From contig JBFNNX010000013.1 in assembly GCA_040791665.1 (NCBI GenBank), positions 124,001 through 188,000 of the forward strand: a stretch of DNA of 64,000 bases, given 5' to 3'. How positions within the stretch are numbered: the stretch's first letter is position 1; the number at the start of each line of letters is the position of its first letter. The stretch comes from Thiodiazotropha sp040791665 (GTDB lineage: Bacteria; Pseudomonadota; Gammaproteobacteria; Chromatiales; Chromatiaceae). Of this stretch, positions 1 through 8,763 are shown piece by piece. The notes beneath the pieces were generated by a model. It saw nothing but the letters and a program-made list of their open reading frames with translations, ran no database searches and was not told the DNA's origin. The position numbers and the translations under genes are program-made.

Positions 1-814
1 CTTGCTCGTCTCCATCGGTCGGCGTATCCGTATCGTTGTCATCGCCGCCCTGTCCCTCGTCGTCATCACCCGGGGTGGCGCTGCCGCTCTGCGGATCGTC
101 CTCGGTTGATGGTGGTGTACCACCACCAGGCGGCATCATGTGGACATTGTTGTCGTCCCGCCAGGCATCCGACTGCATGCGGACCGTCGCCACCGAGGTG
201 ATCGGCAGTCGGCGGGCGTTGTAGTAGTGGATGTGCGCCGGATCGACCAGGCGCATCACCGCCGGGATCACCCGGTCCATCAGCGGCACCTTGAGTTGGT
301 AGCCGTAGGTGACCTTGACCTTCAGCAGGTTAGCGTCCTGGATATTGACGCCGCTGCGCCCCACGTTACGGTCGCGCCAACGCAGGTGGCTGTTGGGTAT
401 GCCGAAGTGAACGTCACCCGTGCGGGGATCAATGATCTCGCGGCCAAATTCGTCAAAGGCCTCGATGGTGGGGTTGATGATCTCGATCTCGGTAAAGCGG
501 CTGTCCTGCACATCCAGGCTGGCACGGGTGATCGCCGACAGCGCTTTCTCGGCGCTGCCGTCGCCACCGAACAGGGGCGCCAGGCGCAGGCCCAGTTCCC
601 GGCGCATGGCATCACTCTGGGCATGGTTGACCGCACCCTTGCGCGCTGCCTCGAAGGTGGCGTAGTTGATGGTGGTTTTTGCGTCGAATAGCAGCGCCGA
701 CTGCAGGCCTCCCAGCCCCATCAGCAACAGTGCCGGCAGCGAGACCAGCAGCTCGGTCATCGCCGCGCCATGGTGCCTTTTGATTAGACGGTTCAAGTTC
801 CCTTTGAATTTCAT
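1..814 (-). CDS. TadE-like pilus assembly protein (partial, C-terminus outside window)
   Basis: Read on the minus strand from an ATG at 814 preceded by AAGGAG, this frame stays open to the window edge, so the C-terminus is missing (about 271 codons visible). The N-terminus MKFKGNLNRLIKRHHGAAMT is followed by a hydrophobic segment. A Gly with Glu five residues later (G-AAMT-E) resembles a prepilin peptidase site, as in TadE/TadF minor pilins. The rest is soluble and ends, as far as visible, in a linker rich in Asp, Glu, Gly and Thr. TadE proteins are thought to be minor pilins of Flp pili that sit in the inner membrane and face the periplasm. The gene looks clearly richer in GC than the next tad genes, so it may have a different history. 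The TadE call rests on the N-terminal pattern and the neighbourhood. Confidence 0.7.
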   Translation of the reverse strand, partial: MKFKGNLNRLIKRHHGAAMTELLVSLPALLLMGLGGLQSALLFDAKTTINYATFEAARKGAVNHAQSDAMRRELGLRLAPLFGGDGSAEKALSAITRASLDVQDSRFTEIEIINPTIEAFDEFGREIIDPRTGDVHFGIPNSHLRWRDRNVGRSGVNIQDANLLKVKVTYGYQLKVPLMDRVIPAVMRLVDPAHIHYYNARRLPITSVATVRMQSDAWRDDNNVHMMPPGGGTPPSTEDDPQSGSATPGDDDEGQGGDDNDTDTPTDGDEQ

Positions 815-859
815 CCTGCGCTCCTTAACTACATTTCCCTGTTCCGTCTTTTATTCAGC

Positions 860-1345
860 TCAATAACGGATCAGCCCTTTCGCCGGCGAAGGAATATCAC
901 TGATCGGCTTATAGATTATTCCCCGCAGTTTTTTGAGCTTGGTTTCTATCGCCAGCCGTTCATTGCTTGATTCCTCAGCCAAATTCTGCGCCCTCTGTAA
1001 TGACTGATGCGCTTTCATCAAATAGGCTTCCGCCAGATTGTGATGTGGTTTCGGTTGCCTCGGATCACGCTGTAGTGATGATTCATAGGCATGAATCGCG
1101 GCCTCGATATTGGCCTGATGGAGCCGTGAGTTTCCGAGCCTGAACCAGGCATAGAAATCATTGGGGGCAATCTCTGTAATTGCATGATAGTGTTGCTCCG
1201 CTTCAACCCACCTGCCCTGCTCATAGGCGCTGTCGGCAATCTCCAGATTTGTAAATGCCTTCTGCTTGGGAGCAGTTCCGTTGCATGCTGCAAGCGTAAT
1301 AACCACTAATGCACATAGAATTTGAATCACTGCTTTGTTTAACAC
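860..1345 (-). CDS. TPR lipoprotein, TadD-like
   Basis: A 161-residue protein with a lipoprotein signal peptide (lipobox LAAC near residue 20) and tetratricopeptide-type repeats from about residue 35 to 120 (for example WFRLGNSRLHQANIEAAIHA). In Tad systems TadD is an outer-membrane-associated TPR lipoprotein needed for pilus assembly, probably as a pilotin or scaffold for the secretin. This one is shorter than typical TadD (about 250 residues), so the role is inferred from lipidation, repeats and position. It lies between the TadE-like gene and the DUF192 gene on the same strand. Confidence 0.7.
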   Translation of the reverse strand: MLNKAVIQILCALVVITLAACNGTAPKQKAFTNLEIADSAYEQGRWVEAEQHYHAITEIAPNDFYAWFRLGNSRLHQANIEAAIHAYESSLQRDPRQPKPHHNLAEAYLMKAHQSLQRAQNLAEESSNERLAIETKLKKLRGIIYKPISDIPSPAKGLIRY

Positions 1346-1370
1346 AATGGCCCTCTTAAACTGTCACTGA

Positions 1371-1730
1371 TTACCAATAAAAATCGTCATTTTCGGAAAT
1401 ACCCTGTTTACTGATCACTCCCTGGTTCAGTTCCAGCGTGTAGTAGGCGCCACGTGCCGATGCAGTACGAAAGGGCTTGACACCCTCCTGACACTTCACC
1501 ACCTTACCCTTCTTGTCCATAAATACCAGATCCAGTGGATAACACATCCAAAATGTATGTACTGATGCGCAGCACGTAAGCAATAAACCATCAGAATCGT
1601 CAAGGCGCTTTTTCCCTAATAGACCACGCAGGCGAGTCAAATAGCTATCTGCCACCCATGCCTCGAGTGCAGGAGACCCTTTATCGGGATCGTCTTCAGT
1701 AGCATGTCTTTTGAGCCTGATACGTTTCAT
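1371..1730 (-). CDS. DUF192 family protein
   Basis: A 119-residue protein matching the DUF192 pattern: R-LRGLLGK near residue 35, then a segment where small and aromatic residues surround the conserved VHTFWM and P-DLVF-D motifs (residues 57-72), and a C-terminal ALELN-G type stretch seen here as YTLELNQGVI. The family has no settled biochemical role. Members often occur in tad loci, as here between the TPR lipoprotein and another lipoprotein. No signal peptide is visible, whereas many DUF192 proteins are exported, so this copy probably acts in the cytoplasm. Confidence 0.8.
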   Translation of the reverse strand: MKRIRLKRHATEDDPDKGSPALEAWVADSYLTRLRGLLGKKRLDDSDGLLLTCCASVHTFWMCYPLDLVFMDKKGKVVKCQEGVKPFRTASARGAYYTLELNQGVISKQGISENDDFYW

Positions 1731-1735
1731 GTTCC

Positions 1736-2344
1736 CTACTCTTGCTCAGTCACCTGTTCGTCTTCACCATCTTCTTCTGTTTGTGTATTGATCTCCATAG
1801 CGCCATAGCCATCTCCGGCATAAGCATGCAGTGTTGCGCGGTAGCCGCCACAGGATGTATTCGTTCTTACGATGACTGCCTTGGTTCCGTGATATTCCTC
1901 GGTTTCCGTTTCATAGAGTATCGGATCGCCGGAACCGCTCACCAGCTCCTCCGGATGATCTACAACACCATTGCCATTGAAGTCGTCATAGAGGTAAAAC
2001 ACATGTTGGTTACTGAGTATTGGATTGGATGTGGAGTTGGAAGGTGATAGATAAAGTTCCAACTTCATCTCACCAATCGGTCTATCATTTGGATCACTGA
2101 CAGTAACCACCATGACATTGTCTTGGTAATCGTCAGGGTAGAAGATGCATTGACCTTGAGTATCGAGCAATTCGGTTACAGTCCAGGTAAAGGATGAAGG
2201 CGCGATTGAGACATTTGTACCTGGTGAGAATTGATCATTACTGTTGTTACATGCCGAGAATAAAAGACTCAACAAACAAACCGATAGCCCACTGACCAAT
2301 CGTTTAGTGTATGTGGCATCAATAATTTTTAATATAGACTTCAT
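1736..2344 (-). CDS. Putative lipoprotein of the Tad locus, function unknown
   Basis: A 202-residue protein with an N-terminal hydrophobic signal ending in a lipobox (LLFSAC near residue 32). The mature part is Ser/Thr/Asn/Asp-rich, looks like a beta-rich extracytoplasmic domain and carries a short D-NGNGVVD segment typical of calcium-binding loops. The last 15 residues are very acidic. I do not recognise a family. It ends 5 bases before the DUF192 gene and starts 10 bases after tadC, so it is co-transcribed with the pilus genes and probably belongs to the outer-membrane or surface side of the machine. Confidence 0.65.
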   Translation of the reverse strand: MKSILKIIDATYTKRLVSGLSVCLLSLLFSACNNSNDQFSPGTNVSIAPSSFTWTVTELLDTQGQCIFYPDDYQDNVMVVTVSDPNDRPIGEMKLELYLSPSNSTSNPILSNQHVFYLYDDFNGNGVVDHPEELVSGSGDPILYETETEEYHGTKAVIVRTNTSCGGYRATLHAYAGDGYGAMEINTQTEEDGEDEQVTEQE

Positions 2345-2353
2345 TTAAGCTTC

Positions 2354-3274
2354 CTAACCCGGCCAGTTAAAGGCCCATACCAATGGTTTGAATACAGGCC
2401 ATGTCAACACACCCTTTTGAATCGCGCTGCTAAGGATGACAAAGATGATGATCAAAAAGGTGTTGGGAAAAATAAACATAACCAGCGGGCCTAGTAACTT
2501 GACCGGCGCCTCCATGGCCAGTTTTTCCGCTTTCTGGAATCGGGTCGACCTCAATTGATCGGCCTGTACTTTGAGTACAGGCCCGAGACTCGAACCTGAC
2601 TTTTCAGCCTGGATAATACTACTGACGACGTTTCTTATGCTTTCAGTGTCCACACGATCGCCCAAGTCGCGCAGTGAATCCGCCCTTGGTTTTCCTGCTC
2701 GAATATCCCTGAGAACGCGACTGAATTCTTGCCTGAGAGGACCGTCTGATGCCTTATTGATGGCCTGTTGCAGTCCACCGGTAAAATTGGTTCCCGATTC
2801 TACGGCCAGAATGATGATATCGAGATAGAACGGCAACTCTCTAAATATGCTTTTATTACGTTCCTCTGTTGCTTCACGTAACCATAATTCCGGATAGAAG
2901 AAACCACCTACCAGGCCGAGCGCCATCATATACCATGCATTGGACCCGATCATACTCAGCAACACATAGACGAAGAGTGAAAACACTACAGCCGCAATCA
3001 CTTTACCCGCAAAGAACTGGTCAGGACTCAACATATAGTCGATCCCTGCTTTCCTTAGCCTTAATAATGTGACAATGCGATAGTTTTGGGTTATCAGCGG
3101 CCCGAAATAGTGTACGAATGCACTGACAAGCGGCCATGTCAGTCGAAATCCCAATGGTGGGCGGTCCAGATAAGATCTGTCCTGATCCGGAACCACGGCA
3201 AACACCCGATATGTGTTCCAGATTATCAGGCTAACCACCCCACCGAACATTGCGCTGACGATTATAAATTCCAT
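2354..3274 (-). CDS. tadC: Tad pilus inner-membrane platform protein TadC
   Basis: A 306-residue GspF/TadC-family membrane protein. TM segments lie near the N-terminus, in two central blocks and at the C-terminus. The T2SSF domain is around residues 140-265, with the typical ELPFYLDIIILAVESG and R-DLGDRVDTE stretches. With TadB it forms the inner-membrane platform that the TadA ATPase works on to polymerise Flp pilin. It directly follows tadB (2 bases between stop and start). Confidence 0.92.
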   Translation of the reverse strand: MEFIIVSAMFGGVVSLIIWNTYRVFAVVPDQDRSYLDRPPLGFRLTWPLVSAFVHYFGPLITQNYRIVTLLRLRKAGIDYMLSPDQFFAGKVIAAVVFSLFVYVLLSMIGSNAWYMMALGLVGGFFYPELWLREATEERNKSIFRELPFYLDIIILAVESGTNFTGGLQQAINKASDGPLRQEFSRVLRDIRAGKPRADSLRDLGDRVDTESIRNVVSSIIQAEKSGSSLGPVLKVQADQLRSTRFQKAEKLAMEAPVKLLGPLVMFIFPNTFLIIIFVILSSAIQKGVLTWPVFKPLVWAFNWPG

Positions 3275-3276
3275 TT

Positions 3277-4128
3277 TTAAATATCTATATTGACTATTTT
3301 TCGAATCATTAACCCGCCAATAATCTCAAGGATTATGATGACGGCTAAAAAGATCCAACCAAGCAGATTGGTGAATATTGGTGCGATATTTTCACGATCG
3401 ACAAAATAGAGTGCGCCGATAATGAAAAACGGCAACAAACCGACCACCCAGCCCTGCAAGATTCCCTGAGATGTGAGCGCCTTGATCTTGCCCTCCATCT
3501 CCATCTTCCACCTCAGGCTATCCGACAATCGGCGGAATATTTCCGATAGGTTACCACCCACATCGTTTGCAATTTGCGTTGCTGTGACCACCAAATCCAA
3601 TTCTTCGGTCTGCACTCGCTCAGCAAGATTATCCATCGCTTCGGATAGGCTCATACCGAGTCTCTGCTCCCTTAGAACCAGGGAAAATTCCTGACTTATA
3701 GGTCCCTTGGTCTCATTCACCATGGTTTCCACAGCTGAAAGGAAAGTCTGGCCGGCACTCATACCACTGGCAATCTGCGTCAATGCATCTGGTAGTGCAT
3801 GAATAAGTTTCTCCTTGCGCTTGGCCTCCATCCGCATGAGCAATAATTTCGGCATTACCAGCAATACAAGGACCGTCAGCACGATATAGAAAAATGATCC
3901 AGTGAATAAGTAAATGGTAACTGGCAGTGCCAGCAATGACGCCACGTTCAGCAAAAACATCTTTTTTGCATCTACAAACAGAAACAGGTTCTCAAGTTTG
4001 CTCTCAGTTTGCTCTGTAAATACCGATTGATAGCGCTCATAGCCATGCACACTGAATCCCAACAGTACCCAGATTGCGGCGCTGATAGCTACAAATACGA
4101 GTGCAAGAATAAAATTGATATCCATCAA
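3277..4128 (-). CDS. tadB: Tad pilus inner-membrane platform protein TadB
   Basis: A 283-residue T2SSF-domain membrane protein. It has an N-terminal TM segment, a central TM pair (about residues 60-95), a cytoplasmic T2SSF domain with the characteristic ALPDALTQIASGMSAGQT stretch (about 110-125), and two C-terminal TM segments. It is the partner of TadC in the pilus platform. The start overlaps the tadA stop by 4 bases, so the two are translationally coupled. Confidence 0.92.
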   Translation of the reverse strand: MMDINFILALVFVAISAAIWVLLGFSVHGYERYQSVFTEQTESKLENLFLFVDAKKMFLLNVASLLALPVTIYLFTGSFFYIVLTVLVLLVMPKLLLMRMEAKRKEKLIHALPDALTQIASGMSAGQTFLSAVETMVNETKGPISQEFSLVLREQRLGMSLSEAMDNLAERVQTEELDLVVTATQIANDVGGNLSEIFRRLSDSLRWKMEMEGKIKALTSQGILQGWVVGLLPFFIIGALYFVDRENIAPIFTNLLGWIFLAVIIILEIIGGLMIRKIVNIDI

Positions 4129-5819
4129 TGGAACTCGTCTTTTTTCTTTCCGAAGATTGATAAATCAACCGGAACGCCAATTGATTTTAATGACTCATAG
4201 AAGGAGGGCACGAAACCAGAGGCAACAAACTCTCCCCACACTTTTCCCTGTTCGTTGAATCCACGCTGCCTGAATTTGAAGATATCCTGCAGCTGTATCG
4301 TATTACCCTCAATACCGGTAACCTCCGTAATTTTGGTAATTTTCCTGGAACCACAGGCATATCGTGTCTGCTGAACAATAATGTTGACCGCAGAAGCTAT
4401 CTGTTCACGTATCGCCGTGACCGGCAGATCCATACCTGCCATCAACACCATTACTTCAAGCCTTGAAAGTGCATCCCTCGGGCTGTTTGCATGCGCCGTA
4501 GTGAGTGAACCATCATGGCCCGTATTCATTGCCTGCAGCATGTCAAGGGCCTCGCCTCCCCGGCATTCACCAACGATAATACGATCAGGACGCATACGTA
4601 GCGTGTTCTTCACCAATTCACGAATGGTGACAGCGCCACGCCCCTCTATATTTGCCGGCTTTGCCTCCAGCGATACCAGATTAGGTTGGTAGAGTTTAAG
4701 CTCGGCAGCGTCTTCCACGGTGACTATGCGCTCACCATCCGGGATGAAGCTTGACAACACATTCAGCAAGGTGGTCTTACCCGAACCGGTACCACCTGAT
4801 ACAATGACATTCTTGCGCTGCTCGACACAAACCCTGAGAAAATCGACCATTTCCTGATTGATCGATCCATAATCTATGATGTCGTTGAATGTCAATCGAT
4901 GTTTAGCGAATTTTCTGATTGTCAGGCTAGGTCCCTTTATGGCCAATGGCGGGATGATGGCGTTGACGCGAGAACCGTCCTTTAAACGGGCATCAACCAT
5001 TGGACTTCCTTCATCAATGCGTCTGCCCAACGGGGTTATAATACGCTCTATGACCGACATGACGGCTTGGTCACTACTGAAGTTTTCACCACTACTGATC
5101 AATTGACCAGCACGCTCTACAAAAACTTCTTGGTGATTGTTGACCATGATTTCCGTAATTGAATCGTCCTCTAGAAAACGCTCAAGCGGTCCAAGACCAA
5201 CAGCCTCGTTGATCACGCTACTACGAAGCTTCGTGAAGTTGATATCTGCAGGGAGATCTGATGTGATGCGGCCAATGATTTGATCTATCAGCGTTTCTGC
5301 CTCGATCCTTAACTGTTCATCAGACATGCTGTGCACGTCTTTGCGACGGAGATCCATCTCAGATATCAGCTGTTCGTGGATTATTCTTGTCCAGTAGAGA
5401 ATAACCTTTCCTTGTTCATCGATCAGGCTATTGACAGGGTTAGCTTCTTGTACCGGTTCTTTTGTTCCCCGACTTGCGTCTGGACTCTCTTCAACAGAGT
5501 GTTGCGATATTGCAGAACTTGCCTTACTTGGGTCAAACTCTACTCTCAGGATGACATCACCGATTGTAATCTCGTCATTGTCTGTCAAAGGACCATAGTT
5601 GATAACACGCTCTCTGTTGACCCAGGTTCCCGTGATACTTCCCAAGTCCTCAATATGTATCTGGTTGTTTTGTGAAAATAGTGTTGCATGTCTTTTCGCA
5701 ATATGTCTATGCTTGAATACCAGATCGCTATGACGTGCGCTGCCGATTACACACCTGTCTCCCTTTACAGTGTAGCGAGTCCGACGCTTGCGGCCTTGTT
5801 GGTAATGAATATCAAACAT
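4125..5819 (-). CDS. tadA: FHA domain-TadA pilus assembly ATPase fusion
   Basis: A 564-residue protein with two parts. Residues 1-95 form a forkhead-associated domain (CVIGSARHSDLV, then H-IAKRHATL and the SITGTWVN segment), which usually binds phosphothreonine. A linker to about residue 140 leads into a complete TadA/CpaF secretion ATPase, with a Walker A SGGTGSGKTT at 341-350, Walker B region RIIVGECRG at 413-421 and a His box near TTAHAN. TadA powers Flp pilus extension from the cytoplasmic face. Standard TadA/CpaF proteins are about 420-480 residues and have no FHA domain. The fusion suggests that ATPase activity or docking is governed by Ser/Thr phosphorylation; no kinase gene is seen in the window. 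Confidence 0.93.
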   Translation of the reverse strand: MFDIHYQQGRKRRTRYTVKGDRCVIGSARHSDLVFKHRHIAKRHATLFSQNNQIHIEDLGSITGTWVNRERVINYGPLTDNDEITIGDVILRVEFDPSKASSAISQHSVEESPDASRGTKEPVQEANPVNSLIDEQGKVILYWTRIIHEQLISEMDLRRKDVHSMSDEQLRIEAETLIDQIIGRITSDLPADINFTKLRSSVINEAVGLGPLERFLEDDSITEIMVNNHQEVFVERAGQLISSGENFSSDQAVMSVIERIITPLGRRIDEGSPMVDARLKDGSRVNAIIPPLAIKGPSLTIRKFAKHRLTFNDIIDYGSINQEMVDFLRVCVEQRKNVIVSGGTGSGKTTLLNVLSSFIPDGERIVTVEDAAELKLYQPNLVSLEAKPANIEGRGAVTIRELVKNTLRMRPDRIIVGECRGGEALDMLQAMNTGHDGSLTTAHANSPRDALSRLEVMVLMAGMDLPVTAIREQIASAVNIIVQQTRYACGSRKITKITEVTGIEGNTIQLQDIFKFRQRGFNEQGKVWGEFVASGFVPSFYESLKSIGVPVDLSIFGKKKDEFH

Positions 5820-5824
5820 TTCGA

Positions 5825-6943
5825 CTAATCCAGGATGCTGAACTCAAGCTCTTTCTTTAGTTGATTAACAGCATTGTTTCTAACCCCCATCAGATTTTTT
5901 GCCCTTTGATCATAGGTATCGTCAATTTCAACAACCTCAGGTGTGAGAAAGACCACCATTTCTGACATTTCATGCTGAATATCATTACTCTTGAAAAGGC
6001 CGCCAAGTACAGGTAAATCACCCAGTCCTGGAACCTTACTGGTGCCTCTGCCCTGTTTTGCTTTTAACAATCCCGATATAACGATTGTCTGACCGGAATG
6101 AACATTGACTATGGTCTCCGTTTCATTCTTTAAAATACCCGGCACATCCAACACAGTTGTAGACGTGTCGATCTCACTGACTTCTGCTTTTATGGTTGTA
6201 TATATCTGCTTTTCATTGTTTACCCGCGGTGAAATATCCAGCTTAATTCCATACTGCTTGAATTCCACGCTGGTTCCACCATTTGTACCGATCACGGGTA
6301 TAGGATACTCACCACCAGATATAAATTTTGCCGTACCACCATTGACGCAGCTGAGAACAGGTTCGGACAATACGACAGCATCACCATCTGACGCCAGCAG
6401 GTTGATGCGGGATGTCAACGCTGTCGCTATACCGAAGTAAGACACGAAGGGCTTCACATTGAGAGGTAGTGGTGTGCCATCAATTGCTGAGGTTGGCGAT
6501 CTGAATAGGGAATTCGTTACAAAATCGCCGACTGTCGCGAAGGTTGGTCCATCTAAATCCGTCGACCAGTCTATGCCAAGCTTGGAGAGCGCACTTTTTC
6601 TGAACTCAACCATCTTGACACTGATCCTTATCATACTATCCATTCGAACACGCTTTTCAGGATCCTGCTCTGTTACCCGAATATTGTACTGACTATAACT
6701 TCCATTCTTATTCCACAGTCGCAAGGAGGTACTTCCTGCCTTCTCGCCAATGACCAGTAATTCATCCGTACTAAGAATCTCTAGCTTGATTATACCTGCC
6801 TGTCCAATCGCAACACGGTCAACAGATACTTTACCGAGAATCCTGACCTCACCAATAAACAGATCGATATTCTTTGCATAGACACTGGCTGTCATCATCA
6901 CCATATATAAGGTGATGACTGTTTTTAAGACTTTACTAATCAC
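5825..6943 (-). CDS. rcpA: Tad pilus outer-membrane secretin RcpA/CpaC
   Basis: A secretin-family protein with N-terminal periplasmic domains (IGEVRILGKVSVDRVAIGQ, the BON/secretin-N-like part) and a C-terminal secretin domain containing GGEYPIPV, the VPGLGDLP-LGGLF signature and MVVFLTPEVV. It forms the outer-membrane channel for the Flp pilus. The open frame extends to 7036, but the GTG at 6943 is favoured. It gives a clean signal peptide (MISKVLKTVITLYMVMMTA...), has GAGGA ten bases upstream, and removes a 47-base overlap with cpaB. With this start the protein has 372 residues. Confidence 0.9.
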   Translation of the reverse strand: MISKVLKTVITLYMVMMTASVYAKNIDLFIGEVRILGKVSVDRVAIGQAGIIKLEILSTDELLVIGEKAGSTSLRLWNKNGSYSQYNIRVTEQDPEKRVRMDSMIRISVKMVEFRKSALSKLGIDWSTDLDGPTFATVGDFVTNSLFRSPTSAIDGTPLPLNVKPFVSYFGIATALTSRINLLASDGDAVVLSEPVLSCVNGGTAKFISGGEYPIPVIGTNGGTSVEFKQYGIKLDISPRVNNEKQIYTTIKAEVSEIDTSTTVLDVPGILKNETETIVNVHSGQTIVISGLLKAKQGRGTSKVPGLGDLPVLGGLFKSNDIQHEMSEMVVFLTPEVVEIDDTYDQRAKNLMGVRNNAVNQLKKELEFSILD

Positions 6944-6989
6944 TTGTTGATTGTCCTCAAAAAGGGCATATTCCGTAGAAAAATCAATC

Positions 6990-7826
6990 TCATATACCAC
7001 CAATAATGTACTCAATTCCTTTTTCTTTTCGGACAATCCGTTTCCTGATTTTAGGTTTTGGATTCGGCTTGTTTAACAAGCGTGCAACTGTCATTGGATC
7101 ATCGCTAATCAATTTTTCGTCTTGCGGTGAACGCAACAGCGCCGTAATCTTTCCAATACTTTTAGCAAGCGTAATTTTTTCTGCCACTTCCGGCGTCACT
7201 TCAACTGTAATAATTCGAAATGAATCATCTGACTGTCTTCCGGTTTTATCTATATGGGTATAGGGACCAGTAGCAATCACATGCAGATTTTGAATTATCG
7301 GAATGACCCTGTCCTTGTAGTCGAGTAACAGATCAATTTTGTCATTCGGCTGGAGAAAACCCGATATCGAATTGATTTTGTCGACTGTGAAGGCAAGCGC
7401 CCGCTTACCGGGCTTTAGTTTACCGGAAAAGGTTGGTATCAATCCGCCTTCAAGATGAGCCCACAGAAGTGGTCGCCCCTTTGTGATATCAAAACTGACT
7501 CTTTGTCCTGTTGCAGTACCGAATGTTGACTCAGTAACTGCATTTTTATGCGCATACTTTGCGGGAATTTTACGTACAGAAAAGTCACGCAATGTAACGA
7601 CTGTTCCTCTTTGTATATTTCTGTTCGGTACTACAAGAGCAACCATCTCCTCGGTCTTTTCCAGCTGGCTTTTGTAGTAGTTGACCTTTTTTTCTATAAA
7701 ATCCTTTGTCAGATATACCCCGCCCACACCAAGTGCCAATGACATAATCAACATTATTACATTCTTGTTGATAATACTGACTTTCTTTCGTTGACCAGAG
7801 GAATCTTTGGCATGCATCATATCCAT
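6990..7826 (-). CDS. cpaB: Flp pilus assembly protein CpaB/RcpC
   Basis: A 278-residue protein with one N-terminal TM segment (about 20-45), an SAF domain (about 60-125, VPNRNIQRGTVVTLRDFSVR) and a RcpC-type domain with PNDKIDLLLDYKD. CpaB/RcpC is a periplasmic, membrane-anchored protein thought to connect the secretin to the inner-membrane platform. It is the first recognisable core assembly gene upstream of the secretin in this direction of transcription. Confidence 0.9.
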   Translation of the reverse strand: MDMMHAKDSSGQRKKVSIINKNVIMLIMSLALGVGGVYLTKDFIEKKVNYYKSQLEKTEEMVALVVPNRNIQRGTVVTLRDFSVRKIPAKYAHKNAVTESTFGTATGQRVSFDITKGRPLLWAHLEGGLIPTFSGKLKPGKRALAFTVDKINSISGFLQPNDKIDLLLDYKDRVIPIIQNLHVIATGPYTHIDKTGRQSDDSFRIITVEVTPEVAEKITLAKSIGKITALLRSPQDEKLISDDPMTVARLLNKPNPKPKIRKRIVRKEKGIEYIIGGI

Positions 7827-7844
7827 AGTTGTTTACTCGATCAT

Positions 7845-8042
7845 TTAGGGTAATGAATAGAGCAGAGACCTGTTTCGGTCATAGTCTCTGATCGAATCCA
7901 TAAACAGCCCCATCACTGACTGACTATCATCAATTACCGGTGCAAATAAGAGCATAACCAGTATGAATGTCACTAAGGCATACTCCAGGGCGATGTGACC
8001 TGATTGTCTGCTTAGCGTGCTTTTTTGATCAGCTTTTTTCAT
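7845..8042 (-). CDS. Small TadE-like pseudopilin (minor Flp pilin candidate)
   Basis: A 65-residue protein: a short basic N-terminus, then SG-HIAL-EY followed by a hydrophobic helix. This is the G-x4-EY pattern of Flp prepilins, with Glu at +5 and Tyr at +6 after the predicted cleavage. The short tail carries charged residues. It overlaps the start-side neighbour by 14 bases. It is too small for a complete TadE and is best read as a minor pilin processed by the prepilin peptidase, which is not encoded in this window. Confidence 0.7.
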   Translation of the reverse strand: MKKADQKSTLSRQSGHIALEYALVTFILVMLLFAPVIDDSQSVMGLFMDSIRDYDRNRSLLYSLP

Positions 8043-8763
8043 TCATCTCTACCAGGTTGGCGATGATTATGGTCTTACCATCATCTGCTTCAGTTACTGC
8101 AATATCACAATGCCATTTATCTCTCCTGAAATAGAGTATCGCTGTTTTTGCCTTTTCGCTTCCTCTAGCGTAGCGCCAACCATCTGCATGCATGTTGTCA
8201 CGATAATAGTCTCTATTTACATGCACGGAATAGTCATTGAAAAGCACCAGCGTATATGCAACTCTTCCCTTGTCGATCGATTCCGTATTTGAGAGAAGCT
8301 GGGTACCCTGGATGCGAGGAAAGTCACTTGACCACTGGCTCGGCTTTGTTGCATGAGAAATATCACTGACTGATATATAACCCTCAGTAGATCCCCGGTT
8401 TGATTTTCGCGCCTGCACGACAACGCTTTTATCTGTTTCCATCTTACTTAATACATGCCATTCTCCGACATGTTTTTCCAAATAGGCAGGCATGTTGTTC
8501 TGGTGTCTTGACATGTCTGACCAACGTTGTTTGTAGAATGCTAACACTTCCGTCACCGAAGACTCTGTAGAAAACTGCTTCATCTGCATTGGCATTCCGT
8601 TTTGAACAACCTCACCCACGTATATCACTGATGCAACTGGCGGATCTGCAACATCGTGAATGTCATAAGCAAAGCAAGTACTGCTAAATGCTAAAGAACA
8701 CATTGCATAACGCCAGATATCGTTGAAATGTTTTACATTAAATGCCACTTTAGTCTTCCGCAT
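8029..8763 (-). CDS. Putative exported protein of the Tad locus, function unknown
   Basis: The open frame runs to 8883, but the ATG at 8763 is preferred. It overlaps the upstream tadE-like gene by only 14 bases and gives a plausible signal peptide (MRKTKVAFNVK...SSTCFA). No clear ribosome site is visible at either start. The mature part (about 210 residues) is a soluble mixed alpha/beta protein with no family I recognise; aromatic and charged residues are spread throughout. Its place between two pilin-like genes suggests a periplasmic accessory for pilus assembly. Confidence 0.6.
   Translation of the reverse strand: MRKTKVAFNVKHFNDIWRYAMCSLAFSSTCFAYDIHDVADPPVASVIYVGEVVQNGMPMQMKQFSTESSVTEVLAFYKQRWSDMSRHQNNMPAYLEKHVGEWHVLSKMETDKSVVVQARKSNRGSTEGYISVSDISHATKPSQWSSDFPRIQGTQLLSNTESIDKGRVAYTLVLFNDYSVHVNRDYYRDNMHADGWRYARGSEKAKTAILYFRRDKWHCDIAVTEADDGKTIIIANLVEMNEKS

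Noticed and set aside
322..636. Minus-strand 104-residue frame inside the TadE-like gene
   Set aside because: Different frame of the same strand as the partial TadE-like CDS, Arg/Pro/Ser-rich; the real frame starts at 814.
140..691. Plus-strand 183-residue frame opposite the TadE-like gene
   Set aside because: Antisense frame over a GC-rich coding region, composition unlike a protein, no ribosome site.
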